Positions 17,906-26,782 of a stretch of 64,000 nucleotides of DNA are shown piece after piece. A program made the position numbers and the translations under genes. Numbering within the stretch: the first letter of the stretch is position 1; each line of letters begins with the position of its first letter. Under the pieces are notes generated by a model that ran no database searches, had not been told where the DNA came from, and saw nothing but the letters and a program-made list of their open reading frames with translations. This DNA is from Blastococcus tunisiensis (GTDB lineage Bacteria; Actinomycetota; Actinomycetes; Mycobacteriales; Geodermatophilaceae): assembly GCF_900112815.1 (NCBI RefSeq), contig NZ_FOND01000006.1, positions 128,216 to 192,215 of the forward strand, read 5' to 3'.

Positions 17906-17982
17906 CGCAGAAAAGGCTATCCCTCGGTATGGGAACCCGGGGACCGTCGGCTCACCGATCCACCTCCGGAGGGACGACCGAC

Positions 17983-19902
17983 GTGCAGTTCTACCTCGAC
18001 GGCTACCGGCCCGGCGATCCGTTCGTCGCGCAACCGCACCCCTCCGTCGCGGACCGCCCCGCCGGCCTGCCCGGCGAGGTCGACGTCCTCATCGTCGGCT
18101 GCGGCCCCGCCGGGATGGTGCTGGCCGCGCAGCTCGCCCAGTTCCCCGAGATCCGGACGGCGATCGTCGACCGCCGGAACGGGCCGCTGGCCGTGGGCCA
18201 GGCCGACGGGGTCGCCTGCCGCACGGTGGAGATGTTCGAGGCCTTCGGGCTGGCCGACCAGCTCGTCGCGGAGGCCTACTGGGTCAACGAGGTGGGCTTC
18301 TGGCGGCCCGACCCCGAGGACCCCTCCCGGATCACGCGGACGGGGCGCATCCAGGACGTCGAGGACGGGCTGTCGGAGTTCCCGCACGTCATCGTCAACC
18401 AGGCCCGGATGCTGGCCTACCTGCGCGACTCCATGGCGCGGTCGGCGTCCCGGCTCGAGCCGTTCTACGGGCTGCAGGCCGCCGACGTGCAGGTCCCGGC
18501 CGAGGACGACGCCCCCGTGACGGTCACCCTCCGCCACGTCGTGGACGGCGAGGAGACCGGGCAGACCTCGACCGTCCGGGCCCGGTACGTCGTCGGCTGC
18601 GACGGCGCCCGGAGCGCGGTGCGCACGTCGATCGGCCAGGAGCTGGTCGGCGACGCGATGAACTCCTCCTGGGGCGTCATGGACGTCCTCGCCGTCACCG
18701 ACTTCCCCGACATCCGGCTCAAGGCCGTCGTCCACTCGGCCGACAAGGGCAACCTGCTGATCATCCCGCGCGAGGGCGGCTACCTGGTGCGGCTCTACAT
18801 CGAGCTCGACCAGGTCCGCGACCGCGACATGCTCGCCGCCCGCAGCGTCACCCCGGAGAAGCTCGCCGCGGTGGCCAACCGGATCCTGCACCCGTACACG
18901 ATCGACGTGCAGAGCGTCGGCTGGTGGTCGGTGTACGAGATCGGCCAGCGGCTGTGCGCGAAGTTCGACGACGTCCCCGTCGAGGAGATGCCGGACCGGC
19001 TCCCGCGGGTGTTCATCGCCGGCGACGCCTGCCACACGCACAGCGCCAAGGCCGGACAGGGGATGAACGTGTCGATGGCCGACGCCTGGAACCTCGGCTG
19101 GAAGCTGGCCGCGGTGCTGCGCGGCACGGCGCGACCCGAGCTGCTGCACACCTACTCCGACGAGCGCCAGAAGGTCGCCCAGGAGCTCATCGACTTCGAC
19201 CGCGAGTTCGCCAGGATGATGAGCGCGAAGCCGCGCAGCTCGTCCGGCGGGGACGACGCCGAGGACCCGGGCGCCTTCCAGGCGCACTTCGCCGCCCAGG
19301 GCCGCTTCACCGCCGGCGTCGCGACCCACTACGGCCCCTCGATGATCACCGGGTCGAGGGAGCACCAGCAGCTCGCCGGCGGCTATCCGGTCGGGATGCG
19401 CTTCCACTCGGCGCCGGTGGTGCGCCTGGCCGACGCCAAGCCGGTCCAGCTGGGGCACGCCGCCCGGGCGGACGGCGCCTGGCGGCTCTACCTCTTCGCC
19501 GACGCCGCCGACCCGGCGTCGCCAGGATCGCGGGCCCGGGCCCTGTGCCAGCACCTCGCGGCCGAGAAGTCCCCGCTGGCCCGCTTCACCCCGGCCGACG
19601 AGAACCCCGACGCGGTTCTCGACGTCCGCGCCGTCTTCCAGCAGGGGCACCGCGACCTCGACGTCGGCTCGCTACCGGCGGTCCTGGTGCCGCGCAAGGG
19701 CCCCTTCGGGCTGGTCGACCACGAGAAGGTCTTCTGCCCCGACCCGAGGACCGACGACGTCTTCGACCTGCGCGGCATCGACCGCGAACAGGGCGCCATG
19801 GTGCTCGTCCGACCCGACCAGTACGTGGCCACCGTGCTGCCGCTGGACGCCTACGAGGAGCTCACCGGTTTCCTGTCCGGCGCCCTCCTCGACGCCCGGT
19901 AG
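17983..19902 (+). CDS. FAD-dependent aromatic hydroxylase (phenol / 3-hydroxybenzoate 4-monooxygenase type)
   Basis: The 639-residue protein starts at GTG (MQFYLDGYRPGDP) with CCGGAGGG 9 bp upstream; an ATG at 17929 would add an unconserved leader. It has an FAD Rossmann motif LIVGCGPAGMVLAAQ near residue 30, the substrate/NADPH motif GCDGARSAVR near 205, the FAD-ribityl motif FIAGDACHTHSAKAGQGMN near 345, and a C-terminal thioredoxin-like domain as in MobA/phenol hydroxylases. It would ortho-hydroxylate a phenolic ring. A divergent IclR regulator suggests substrate induction. Confidence 0.9.
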   Translation: MQFYLDGYRPGDPFVAQPHPSVADRPAGLPGEVDVLIVGCGPAGMVLAAQLAQFPEIRTAIVDRRNGPLAVGQADGVACRTVEMFEAFGLADQLVAEAYWVNEVGFWRPDPEDPSRITRTGRIQDVEDGLSEFPHVIVNQARMLAYLRDSMARSASRLEPFYGLQAADVQVPAEDDAPVTVTLRHVVDGEETGQTSTVRARYVVGCDGARSAVRTSIGQELVGDAMNSSWGVMDVLAVTDFPDIRLKAVVHSADKGNLLIIPREGGYLVRLYIELDQVRDRDMLAARSVTPEKLAAVANRILHPYTIDVQSVGWWSVYEIGQRLCAKFDDVPVEEMPDRLPRVFIAGDACHTHSAKAGQGMNVSMADAWNLGWKLAAVLRGTARPELLHTYSDERQKVAQELIDFDREFARMMSAKPRSSSGGDDAEDPGAFQAHFAAQGRFTAGVATHYGPSMITGSREHQQLAGGYPVGMRFHSAPVVRLADAKPVQLGHAARADGAWRLYLFADAADPASPGSRARALCQHLAAEKSPLARFTPADENPDAVLDVRAVFQQGHRDLDVGSLPAVLVPRKGPFGLVDHEKVFCPDPRTDDVFDLRGIDREQGAMVLVRPDQYVATVLPLDAYEELTGFLSGALLDAR

Positions 19903-19916
19903 GCACCGGTCCTCCC

Positions 19917-20003
19917 ACCCGGCCACTCCCACCCGGTCACTTCGCACCCGGCCACTTCGCAGCCGGCCACTCCCCCCCGGCCGCTCCACCCGGTCACCCG
20001 GCC
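19917..20003. repeat. Short tandem repeat array, 13-15 bp units
   Basis: The intergenic stretch after the hydroxylase holds about six units built on ACCCGGYCACTYC, starting near 19917, 19931, 19946, 19961, 19975 and 19988. Two central units (ACCCGGTCACTTCGC, ACCCGGCCACTTCGC) differ by one base. It shares the CCGGKCAC core with the array at 5995-6099. The rest of the 320-bp gap (20004-20222) holds a promoter/operator candidate and a GC-rich leader with no convincing gene. Confidence 0.75.
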
Positions 20004-20056
20004 CGTCGACCCCCGCGGACGGCGGGCCGGTGCCGTGTCCGGACGCGCCGATTTCA

Positions 20057-20071
20057 TTGACACCTTGTAAA
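20057..20071. promoter_or_regulatory. Candidate TetR operator / -35 upstream of the P450 operon
   Basis: TTGACA-CCT-TGTAAA is an imperfect palindrome (5 of 6 arm positions pair) whose left arm is also a consensus -35 hexamer. A near copy, TTGACACTGTGTCTA, lies at 29596-29610 before the ABC transporter operon. The shared sequence suggests one regulator for both; the TetR protein at 33626 is the nearest candidate. The -10 would fall near 20080-20086 and is weak. The leader to the P450 start is about 130 nt. Confidence 0.5.
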
Positions 20072-20222
20072 CCGACACGACATCGTGCACAGTGAGTTCG
20101 TGACCCCGGGCACACCGCGGCGTCACGTCCACGGGCCCGAGGAGCAGGACGCCCCCACCGGGCGGGCTGCCGGGTCCCGACACCGCAGTGCCGACAACGA
20201 CGTCCGAAGCCCGAGGTGCCTC

Positions 20223-21395
20223 ATGTCCGTCCCGACCTCCCCCGTCGACCTCTTCTCTGACGAGGTCCTGCTCGACCCCTACCCGACCCTCGCCGAGCTC
20301 CGCGAGCTGAGCGGGGTCGTGCACCTGCCGGCGAACGACGTCTGGGCGCTCACCCGGTACAACGTCGTCAGGGACGCCCTCGGGGACTGGGAGACCTTCT
20401 CCTCGGCCGCCGGCATCGGCTTCAACCCGATGGTCAACGAGGCGCTGCAGGGCACCTCGCTCGCCTCCGACCCGCCGCAGCACACCGCCCTGCGGGCAGC
20501 GCTGACCGAGAACCTGTCGCCGCGCGCCCTGCGCGGTCTCAAGGGGCAGATCGACGCCAAGGCCGACGCGCTCGTCGCCGACCTCGTCGCGTCCGGGTCC
20601 TTCGACGCGATCGACTCCATCGCCCGCGCCTTCCCCCTGGAGATCGTCGCCGACCTCGTCGGCTTCACCGGCGAGGTGCGCAGCCACATGCTCGACTGGG
20701 GCAAGGCGGCCAACCAGGTCATCGGCCCGCTCAACCAGCGCACCGCCGAGAGCTTCCCGATCGCCGGTGAGCTCTACGCCTGGTGCTCGACCGTCACCAA
20801 GGGCGACCTGGCCGAGGGCTCTGTCGGCCGTGGCGTCTTCGAGGCCGAGGAGCGCGGTGCGATCCCGCCCGGCTCGGCCGGGCCGATCATCCACCAGTAC
20901 CTGGCGGCCGGTGTGGAGAACACCGTCAGCGCGATCGGCAACATCATCGCGCTGTTCGCCGCACACCCCGACCAGCTGGCGCTCGTCCGCGAGAACGCAT
21001 CGCTCGTCCCGGCCGCCTTCAACGAGGTGCTCCGCTTCTGGGCACCGATCAACGTCTGGGGCCGGCAGGCGACGAAGGACGTCGAGGTCGAGGGCGTCCG
21101 GATCCCCGCGGGTGCCCGCGTGGCTGTCTGCCTGGGCGCCGGCAACCGCGACCCGCGGCACTACGAGGACCCCGACGAGTTCCTGGTCGAGCGCAACCCC
21201 GTCGACCACCTCTCGCTCGGGTACGGCATCCACGGCTGCGCCGGCCAGGGGCTGGCCCGGCTGGAGGCGCACGCCGTGATCGACGCGCTGGCCCGTCGGG
21301 TCGAGCGCCTCGTGGTCGGCGAGGAGGTGCGGGTGCCGCACAACGCGACCCGGAGCATCGACTCGCTCCCCGTCCTCGAGGTGGTGCCGGCATGA
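20223..21395 (+). CDS. Cytochrome P450
   Basis: The 390-residue soluble bacterial P450 has the heme-ligand motif LGYGIHGCAGQGLAR with Cys339, where Leu replaces the usual Phe at the start of the loop. An ExxR-type FNEVLRFWAPI lies near 265, and the I-helix (YLAAGVENTVSAIGN) near 225 has an atypical Glu-Asn-Thr-Val in place of the usual Asp/Glu-Thr-Thr. Ferredoxin and reductase genes follow directly, giving a complete class I system. ATGA overlap with the ferredoxin. Substrate unknown. Confidence 0.92.
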   Translation: MSVPTSPVDLFSDEVLLDPYPTLAELRELSGVVHLPANDVWALTRYNVVRDALGDWETFSSAAGIGFNPMVNEALQGTSLASDPPQHTALRAALTENLSPRALRGLKGQIDAKADALVADLVASGSFDAIDSIARAFPLEIVADLVGFTGEVRSHMLDWGKAANQVIGPLNQRTAESFPIAGELYAWCSTVTKGDLAEGSVGRGVFEAEERGAIPPGSAGPIIHQYLAAGVENTVSAIGNIIALFAAHPDQLALVRENASLVPAAFNEVLRFWAPINVWGRQATKDVEVEGVRIPAGARVAVCLGAGNRDPRHYEDPDEFLVERNPVDHLSLGYGIHGCAGQGLARLEAHAVIDALARRVERLVVGEEVRVPHNATRSIDSLPVLEVVPA

Positions 21396-21583
21396 GGATC
21401 GTCGCCGACCGCGCGCGGTGCGAGGGGCACGGGCTGTGCGCCGACGTCGCCCCGGAGGTCTACGAGCTCGACGACGACGCGATCGTCGTGCTGCTGCACG
21501 AGACCGTGCCGCCGGAGCTGGAGCGCAAGGCCGAGGGCGGGGCACGGGTCTGCCCGGTCGCCGCCCTGCGCGTCGAGGCGTGA
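21392..21583 (+). CDS. [3Fe-4S]-type ferredoxin for the P450
   Basis: The 63-residue ferredoxin has Cys10, Cys16 and Cys54-Pro. The position that would hold a fourth cluster ligand is His13 (CEGHGLC), the signature of P450-partner 3Fe-4S ferredoxins in actinobacteria. It is overlapped by 4 bp on both sides, by the P450 and the reductase, so the three electron-transfer proteins are translated together. Confidence 0.92.
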   Translation: MRIVADRARCEGHGLCADVAPEVYELDDDAIVVLLHETVPPELERKAEGGARVCPVAALRVEA

Positions 21584-22737
21584 GCGTGCGGAGCGTGGTC
21601 GTCGTCGGCGGCTCCATCGCGGCGCTGACCGCGGTCGAGACGCTGCGCATGGCGGACTTCGACGGCCGGATCACCGTGCTCAGCGACGAGGACCTCCCGC
21701 CCTACACCCGGGTGCCGCTGTCCAAGGGCGTCCTGGCCGGACGGGAGACGGCCGACGACGTGGTCCTCGCGCCGCTGTCCGACGAGGTCGACCTCCACCT
21801 GCGCACGCCGGCCACCGGGCTGGACACCGACAACCGCGTCGTCCTGACGCCGGCCGGGCCGGTCCGCTACGACGGCCTGGTCATCGCCACCGGCGCCCGT
21901 GCCCGGCGCATCGGCACGGCCAACCAGGCCGAGCGGGTGCTGCGCAGCTACGACGAGGGGCTCCGGCTGCGCGACTCCCTGGCGCAGGCGTCGTCGGTGC
22001 TCGTGGTCGGCGGCGGCTTCCTCGGCATGGAGATCGCCTCCACCGCGCGGGCACTCGGCAAGGACGTGACCGTCGTCGACCTGGCGCCTCCGCTGGACCG
22101 GCTGCTCGGGACGGCGGTCGGCGGCCACGTCCGCACCGTCGCAGCGCGGGCCGGCGTCCGGTTCGTGCTCACCCACGGTGGCGTCCGACTCCTCGGTGCG
22201 CCCTTCCCCACAGGGGTGGAGACCGCCGACGGGCAGCGGTTCGAGGCCGACCTGGTCGTCTCCGCGGTCGGCGACGTGCCCAATGTCGAATGGCTGGCCG
22301 GCTCCGGCCTGCCGGTCGCCGGCGGTGTGCTCGTCGACGAGCGCTGCCGGGTCAGCCCGCACGTGGTCGCCGCCGGCGACGTCGCGGTGTTCACGACCGG
22401 CGACGGCGCCCTGACCCGCATCCCCAGCTGGACCAACGCCGTCGAGCAGGCTCGCGCCGCGGCGAAGGCGCTGCTGCACGGCGACGACGCACCGGCGTAC
22501 CGGCCCTCCCGCTACTCGTGGACCGAGCAGTTCGGCCTCGACGTGAAGATGGTCGGAGCCGGCGACCCGCAGGGCGAGCCCGTCGTCCTCGACGGCTCCC
22601 TCGACGCCGGCCGCGCGCTCCTGGCCTGGCCCGACGCGACCGCCCCGCAGACCGTCGTCGCGGTCAACCACCCCACCCCGCCCGCGAAGCTCAAGCGCCT
22701 GCTGGCGCGACCCGCCATGGAGGCCGCCGCGTGTTGA
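21580..22737 (+). CDS. Ferredoxin reductase (FAD/NAD(P)-dependent)
   Basis: The 385-residue protein starts at a GTG overlapping the ferredoxin stop. It has an N-terminal FAD motif VVVVGGSIAALTAVE, an NAD(P) Rossmann motif VLVVGGGFLGMEIAS near residue 140, and the late FAD motif VVAAGDVAVF near 265. This is the putidaredoxin-reductase type that passes electrons from NAD(P)H to the adjacent ferredoxin. It overlaps the next gene by 7 bp. Confidence 0.9.
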   Translation: MSVRSVVVVGGSIAALTAVETLRMADFDGRITVLSDEDLPPYTRVPLSKGVLAGRETADDVVLAPLSDEVDLHLRTPATGLDTDNRVVLTPAGPVRYDGLVIATGARARRIGTANQAERVLRSYDEGLRLRDSLAQASSVLVVGGGFLGMEIASTARALGKDVTVVDLAPPLDRLLGTAVGGHVRTVAARAGVRFVLTHGGVRLLGAPFPTGVETADGQRFEADLVVSAVGDVPNVEWLAGSGLPVAGGVLVDERCRVSPHVVAAGDVAVFTTGDGALTRIPSWTNAVEQARAAAKALLHGDDAPAYRPSRYSWTEQFGLDVKMVGAGDPQGEPVVLDGSLDAGRALLAWPDATAPQTVVAVNHPTPPAKLKRLLARPAMEAAAC

Positions 22738-23753
22738 AGGACCCCACTGCCCCCCACCACCCGCAGGCTCGCGGCGGACCCCTGCAGCGCGGCCATGCGC
22801 ACACCGTCCTCGGGCCCGTGCCCGCCGATTCCCTCGGCGTCGTCGCCGTCCACGAGGCGCTGCTGTCCGTCGTCCCGGGCGCCGAGCACGGCTACGACAT
22901 CTCGATGGACCGCGCCGACATCTTCGAGGTCCTGGCCGCCAAGCTGCGTGCCTTCAAGGCGGCCGGCGGCGGCACCGTCGTCGACAGCACCGGCATGTTC
23001 CACGGCCGCGACGTTCCGCTGCTCGAGAACCTGTCCCGGGCGACCGGCGTGCACGTCGTCGCCTCGACCGGCATGGGCCCGGAGGAGAACCTCGGCGGCT
23101 ACTTCCTCACCCCGCAGACCAACCCGCCGACCCCCTGGCCGGCGGAGAAGTTCGCCGACCTGTTCGGCCGCGAGGTCACCGAGGGCATGGTGGTCCCGCG
23201 GGTGGAACGTCGCGGCGCCGCCGGCCTCGTCGCCACCACCGGCACCCGCGGCGGGCTGACCCCCACCGACGAGAGCCTGTTCCGCGGCGCCGCCCGCGCG
23301 GCGGTGGCCACCGGTGTCCCGGTCTCGATCCGCTACGGCGCGGACGCCGTCGCCGAGCTGGAGCTGGTCCTCGCCGAGGGCCTGCCCGCCGACCGCGTCG
23401 TCGTCGGCGACCTGGACCGGGCCGGGGCGGTCGCGGCCGGCTGGCCGGCCGCCGTCGCCGAACGCGGCGCCTACGTCGCCATCGACCACGTCGGCCGCAA
23501 CGACGACGACGCGTTCGTCCGGGACGCCGACCGCGCCGCGCTGGTGGCCGAGCTCGTGGCCGCCGGGCACGCGCACCGCGTCCTGCTGTCGGGCAACGCG
23601 GTCGGCGTGGCCAAGGGGCACGCCCCCTACGAGCTGCCCTACGCGCACGCGCTCACCGCGTTCGCCCCGCTGCTCGCCGCACGCGGCGTGGGCGACGCCG
23701 ACATCCAGCAGATCCTGGTCGCGAACCCGCGCGACCTCCTCGCGGTGCGCTGA
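22731..23753 (+). CDS. Phosphotriesterase-family protein lacking most metal ligands
   Basis: The 340-residue paralogue of the next gene aligns along its whole length (HTVLGPV, GVVAVHE, FHGRDV, TGVHVVASTG). The PTE metal ligands are largely gone: the first HxH is H41-E-A; the bridging Lys region reads AGLVATTGTRG; the third and fourth His blocks read PVSIRYGAD and RVVVGDLDRA; the final Asp block reads LLSGNAVG. It is therefore probably not a metal-dependent hydrolase. It may be a structural or regulatory partner of the intact copy. Start is GTG, overlapping the reductase. Confidence 0.82.
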   Translation: MLKDPTAPHHPQARGGPLQRGHAHTVLGPVPADSLGVVAVHEALLSVVPGAEHGYDISMDRADIFEVLAAKLRAFKAAGGGTVVDSTGMFHGRDVPLLENLSRATGVHVVASTGMGPEENLGGYFLTPQTNPPTPWPAEKFADLFGREVTEGMVVPRVERRGAAGLVATTGTRGGLTPTDESLFRGAARAAVATGVPVSIRYGADAVAELELVLAEGLPADRVVVGDLDRAGAVAAGWPAAVAERGAYVAIDHVGRNDDDAFVRDADRAALVAELVAAGHAHRVLLSGNAVGVAKGHAPYELPYAHALTAFAPLLAARGVGDADIQQILVANPRDLLAVR

Positions 23754-23775
23754 GCGCCGGACCTGGAGAGAGAAC

Positions 23776-24744
23776 ATGTCCCGCGTTCACACAGTCCTCG
23801 GCCCGATCGCGGCCGAGGAGCTCGGGCTGGTCGCCGTGCACGAGCACATCGGCTACGGCATGCCCGGCTCCGAGCTCGACACCCAGTGGTGGAAGACCCC
23901 CGAGCAGCGCTACGGGGAGACCGTCCCCAAGCTGCGCCAGTTCGCCGAGTACAGCCGGGGGTACGGCGGCGCCACGTTCGTCGACGCCACCGGCATCTGC
24001 AACGGCCGCGACGTCGACTACTACCAGTCGCTGTCGGCGAAGACCGGCGTGCACATCGTCGCGGCCACCGGCTTCGTCGGCGGGGACACCGCGCTGCGCT
24101 TCTTCGCCGAGGCGAGCGTCGACTACCTGATGCGCCAGTTCGTCCACGAGATCACCGTCGGCATCGGGAACACCGGCGGCAAGGCCGGGATCATCAAGGT
24201 CGGCGTCAGCCGCGGGTTCCGGATGAAGGAGCTCGACCTCCGGATCTACCGCGCGGCGGCCCGGGCGGCCCTGCTCACCGGCGTGCCGATCTTCACCCAC
24301 CTGGCCGTCGACGTGGAGCCGGCGCTCGCCGTCTTCGCCGAGGAGGGCCTGCCGCTGGACCGGGTGCTGTTCGGGCACGCCGACGACGGCGTCAGCCAGG
24401 GCAAGGTCAACGAGGAGGCCATCCTCGGCGGCGGCGGCCGGATCGGCTTCGACACGTTCGGCTACGACCTGGAGCTGCCCGACCCGCCGTTCTGGGGCCG
24501 GCACCGCCGCGAGCGCCTCGAGCACTTCCTCCGGCTGATCGGCGAGGGCCACCTCGACCAGGTGCTCGCCTCGGCCGACGCCAACTGCAGCCCGCTCGGC
24601 TGGCCCGGCGTCGAGGGCCACACCGTCAACTACATCTACGAGCAGCTCATCCCCGACCTGCGGCAGGAAGGGATCGACGAGGCCACCATCCACCGGGTCT
24701 TCGTCACCAACCCCGCCGAATTCCTGACCCTCACCACGAACTGA
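23776..24744 (+). CDS. Phosphotriesterase-family metal-dependent hydrolase (possible lactonase)
   Basis: The 322-residue TIM-barrel amidohydrolase has all expected ligands: H22 and H24 (VHEHIG), the bridging Lys141 (GIIKVGVSRG), H175 (PIFTHLAV), H201 (LFGHADD) and D268 (LASADANCS). GGAGAG lies upstream of the ATG. Family members hydrolyse phosphotriesters, lactones or related esters; in a catabolic operon after a P450, a lactone or cyclic ester substrate is a reasonable guess but unproven. Confidence 0.88.
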   Translation: MSRVHTVLGPIAAEELGLVAVHEHIGYGMPGSELDTQWWKTPEQRYGETVPKLRQFAEYSRGYGGATFVDATGICNGRDVDYYQSLSAKTGVHIVAATGFVGGDTALRFFAEASVDYLMRQFVHEITVGIGNTGGKAGIIKVGVSRGFRMKELDLRIYRAAARAALLTGVPIFTHLAVDVEPALAVFAEEGLPLDRVLFGHADDGVSQGKVNEEAILGGGGRIGFDTFGYDLELPDPPFWGRHRRERLEHFLRLIGEGHLDQVLASADANCSPLGWPGVEGHTVNYIYEQLIPDLRQEGIDEATIHRVFVTNPAEFLTLTTN

Positions 24745-24757
24745 GAAGAGAACGACC

Positions 24758-25870
24758 ATGGACATCACGAATCTGACCATCGCCGTCGTGGGTGCGGGGT
24801 ACGGCGGTGCCGCGGTCGCCAAGGGCCTCAGCCTGCACGGTGCCGACGTCACCGTGTACGAGCAGGCCACCGAGATCGCCGAGGTCGGCGCCGGCATCGG
24901 CCTGCGCCCCTCGACCATGGACCTGTTCCGTCGCTGGGGGATCTTCGACGCGATCGCCCGCGTGAGCTCGCCGAGCGACTACTTCGAGATCCTCACGGCC
25001 ACCGGCGACCCGATCGCCAAGGACTCGTGGCCGGGGATGGACGACTACGCGGTGAAGACGCACACCCACCTGATCCACCGAGGCGACTTCATCGACGCGC
25101 TCACCGGCGTGCTGCCCGACGGCATGATCGAGCTGGGCCACAAGCTGGAGTCGCTCGATGACCGCGGCGCCACCACGGTGCTGCGTTTCACCAACGGCGA
25201 GACGGTCGAGGCCGACCTGGTCATCGGCGCGGACGGCATCAAGTCCACCGTCCGCCAGCAGCTGTTCGGCGACCACGAGCCGGTGTTCGCCGGTGAGCAC
25301 GCCTACCGCGTGGTCATCCCGACCAGCGCCTGCCACGGCATGGTCGTCGACGACAACCTGCGCATGTACATCGGCCGCGGCACGAAGGTCTACCTGCTGC
25401 CGCTGCGGCACCGCGACGGGCTCTCCTTCGACGTCACCGCGCTGGACGCCGACGGCACCTGGGTGCCGCAGGTGACCAAGGAGGACCTGCTATCCAAGGT
25501 CGAGGGCTTCGACGAGCGGATCGTCGCGATCGCCCGCGACCTGGACCTCTCGACCGTCAACGTCCGGGCCGTCTACGACATCGACCCGGTCGACACCTGG
25601 CACACCGGCTCGGTGACCCTGCTGGGCGACTCCGCCCACGCGATGCTGCACCACCAGGGGCAGGGCGCGAACTCGGCGATCATGGACGCCGGCGCACTGG
25701 TGGACGCCCTGCTCGCTGCCGACTCGGTGCCGGCCGCGCTCGCCGCCTTCCAGGCCGAGCGCAAGCCGGTCACCGACGAGCTGCAGGCCATCTCCCGTCA
25801 CGGCTGGACCGACGACGAGCTCGACGATGTCTTCCCCGGCCAGAAGCCCGCAGCGCAGGCCACCCGATGA
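24758..25870 (+). CDS. FAD-dependent monooxygenase (salicylate / 6-hydroxynicotinate type)
   Basis: The 370-residue single-component flavin hydroxylase has VVGAGYGGAAVAKGL at the N-terminus, VIGADGIKSTVRQ near residue 160, and VTLLGDSAHAMLHHQGQGANSAIMDA near 290. Closest by pattern are hydroxylases such as NicC and salicylate hydroxylase, which oxidatively remove a carboxylate or hydroxylate a ring. Its stop overlaps the next ATG (ATGA). The preferred substrate cannot be read from sequence. Confidence 0.88.
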   Translation: MDITNLTIAVVGAGYGGAAVAKGLSLHGADVTVYEQATEIAEVGAGIGLRPSTMDLFRRWGIFDAIARVSSPSDYFEILTATGDPIAKDSWPGMDDYAVKTHTHLIHRGDFIDALTGVLPDGMIELGHKLESLDDRGATTVLRFTNGETVEADLVIGADGIKSTVRQQLFGDHEPVFAGEHAYRVVIPTSACHGMVVDDNLRMYIGRGTKVYLLPLRHRDGLSFDVTALDADGTWVPQVTKEDLLSKVEGFDERIVAIARDLDLSTVNVRAVYDIDPVDTWHTGSVTLLGDSAHAMLHHQGQGANSAIMDAGALVDALLAADSVPAALAAFQAERKPVTDELQAISRHGWTDDELDDVFPGQKPAAQATR

Positions 25871-26778
25871 CCCTGCACCCCCAGGTCGCGGCCGCGCTGG
25901 CATCGATGCCGGCGCCGCCCCCCGGACCGCTGGACGCGGTGGCCATGCGCGCGGCCGAGGAGGCGCACGTCCCGCCGCTCGCCGAGCGGCCGTCGCTGCA
26001 CGCGGTCGAGGACCGGGACGCGGACGGCGTCCCGGTGCGGATCTACACGCCGGTCGAGGCCGACACCTGCGGCCTGCTCGTCTACTTCCACGGCGGCGCG
26101 TTCTTCCTCGGCAGCCTGGAGACCCACGACCACGTCGCCCGGAACCTGGCGAAGGAGACCGGCCTGACCGTCGTCTCCGTCGGCTACCGGCGGGCGCCCG
26201 AGGCGGCGTTCCCGGCCGGGCTGCAGGACTGCTACGCCGTCGTCCGCTGGGCCGCGGAGCACGGCGACGAGCTCGGCTGGGACGGCGGGACGCTCGCGAT
26301 CGCCGGGGACAGCTCGGGCGGCACGTTCGTGGCCGCGGTCGCCGCGATGGCGCACGACGACGGGTTCGGTGCGATCACCCACCAGGTGCTCTTCTACCCC
26401 TCGCTCGACCTGGATTTCGACGAGGACCGCTACCCCTCGCTGCGGGAGAACGCCGTGGGCTACGGGATGGAGACCGCGGGGCTGAGGCCGTTCAACGCCT
26501 TCTACCTCGACAGCGGCGCCGACCCGGCCGACCCGCTGGTCTCACCGATCAAGCGCGCCGACCTGTCCGGGCTGCCCCCGGCGCTGGTGGTCACCGCGGA
26601 GCACGACCCGCTGCGCGACGAGGGCGAGCTGTACGGCCGCCGTCTGCAGGAGGCCGGGGTGCCGGCCACGGTGTCGCGCTACGACGGCGCCGGGCACGGC
26701 TTCGTGCAGCACTTCTCCTGGATCCCGGAGTTCGCCCGGGTCCACCGGGAGACCGCGGACTTCCTGCGGGGGCGCTGA
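25867..26778 (+). CDS. Alpha/beta hydrolase, hormone-sensitive-lipase family esterase
   Basis: The 303-residue esterase has the HSL-family oxyanion motif YFHGGAFFLGS near residue 77 and the nucleophile motif AGDSSGG near 148. The catalytic Asp is in TAEHDPLRD near 245 and the His in GAGHGFVQH near 277. It would cleave short carboxylic esters. Its position between a ring hydroxylase and an MBL hydrolase suggests it hydrolyses a pathway intermediate. Confidence 0.9.
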   Translation: MTLHPQVAAALASMPAPPPGPLDAVAMRAAEEAHVPPLAERPSLHAVEDRDADGVPVRIYTPVEADTCGLLVYFHGGAFFLGSLETHDHVARNLAKETGLTVVSVGYRRAPEAAFPAGLQDCYAVVRWAAEHGDELGWDGGTLAIAGDSSGGTFVAAVAAMAHDDGFGAITHQVLFYPSLDLDFDEDRYPSLRENAVGYGMETAGLRPFNAFYLDSGADPADPLVSPIKRADLSGLPPALVVTAEHDPLRDEGELYGRRLQEAGVPATVSRYDGAGHGFVQHFSWIPEFARVHRETADFLRGR

Positions 26779-26782
26779 CCAC

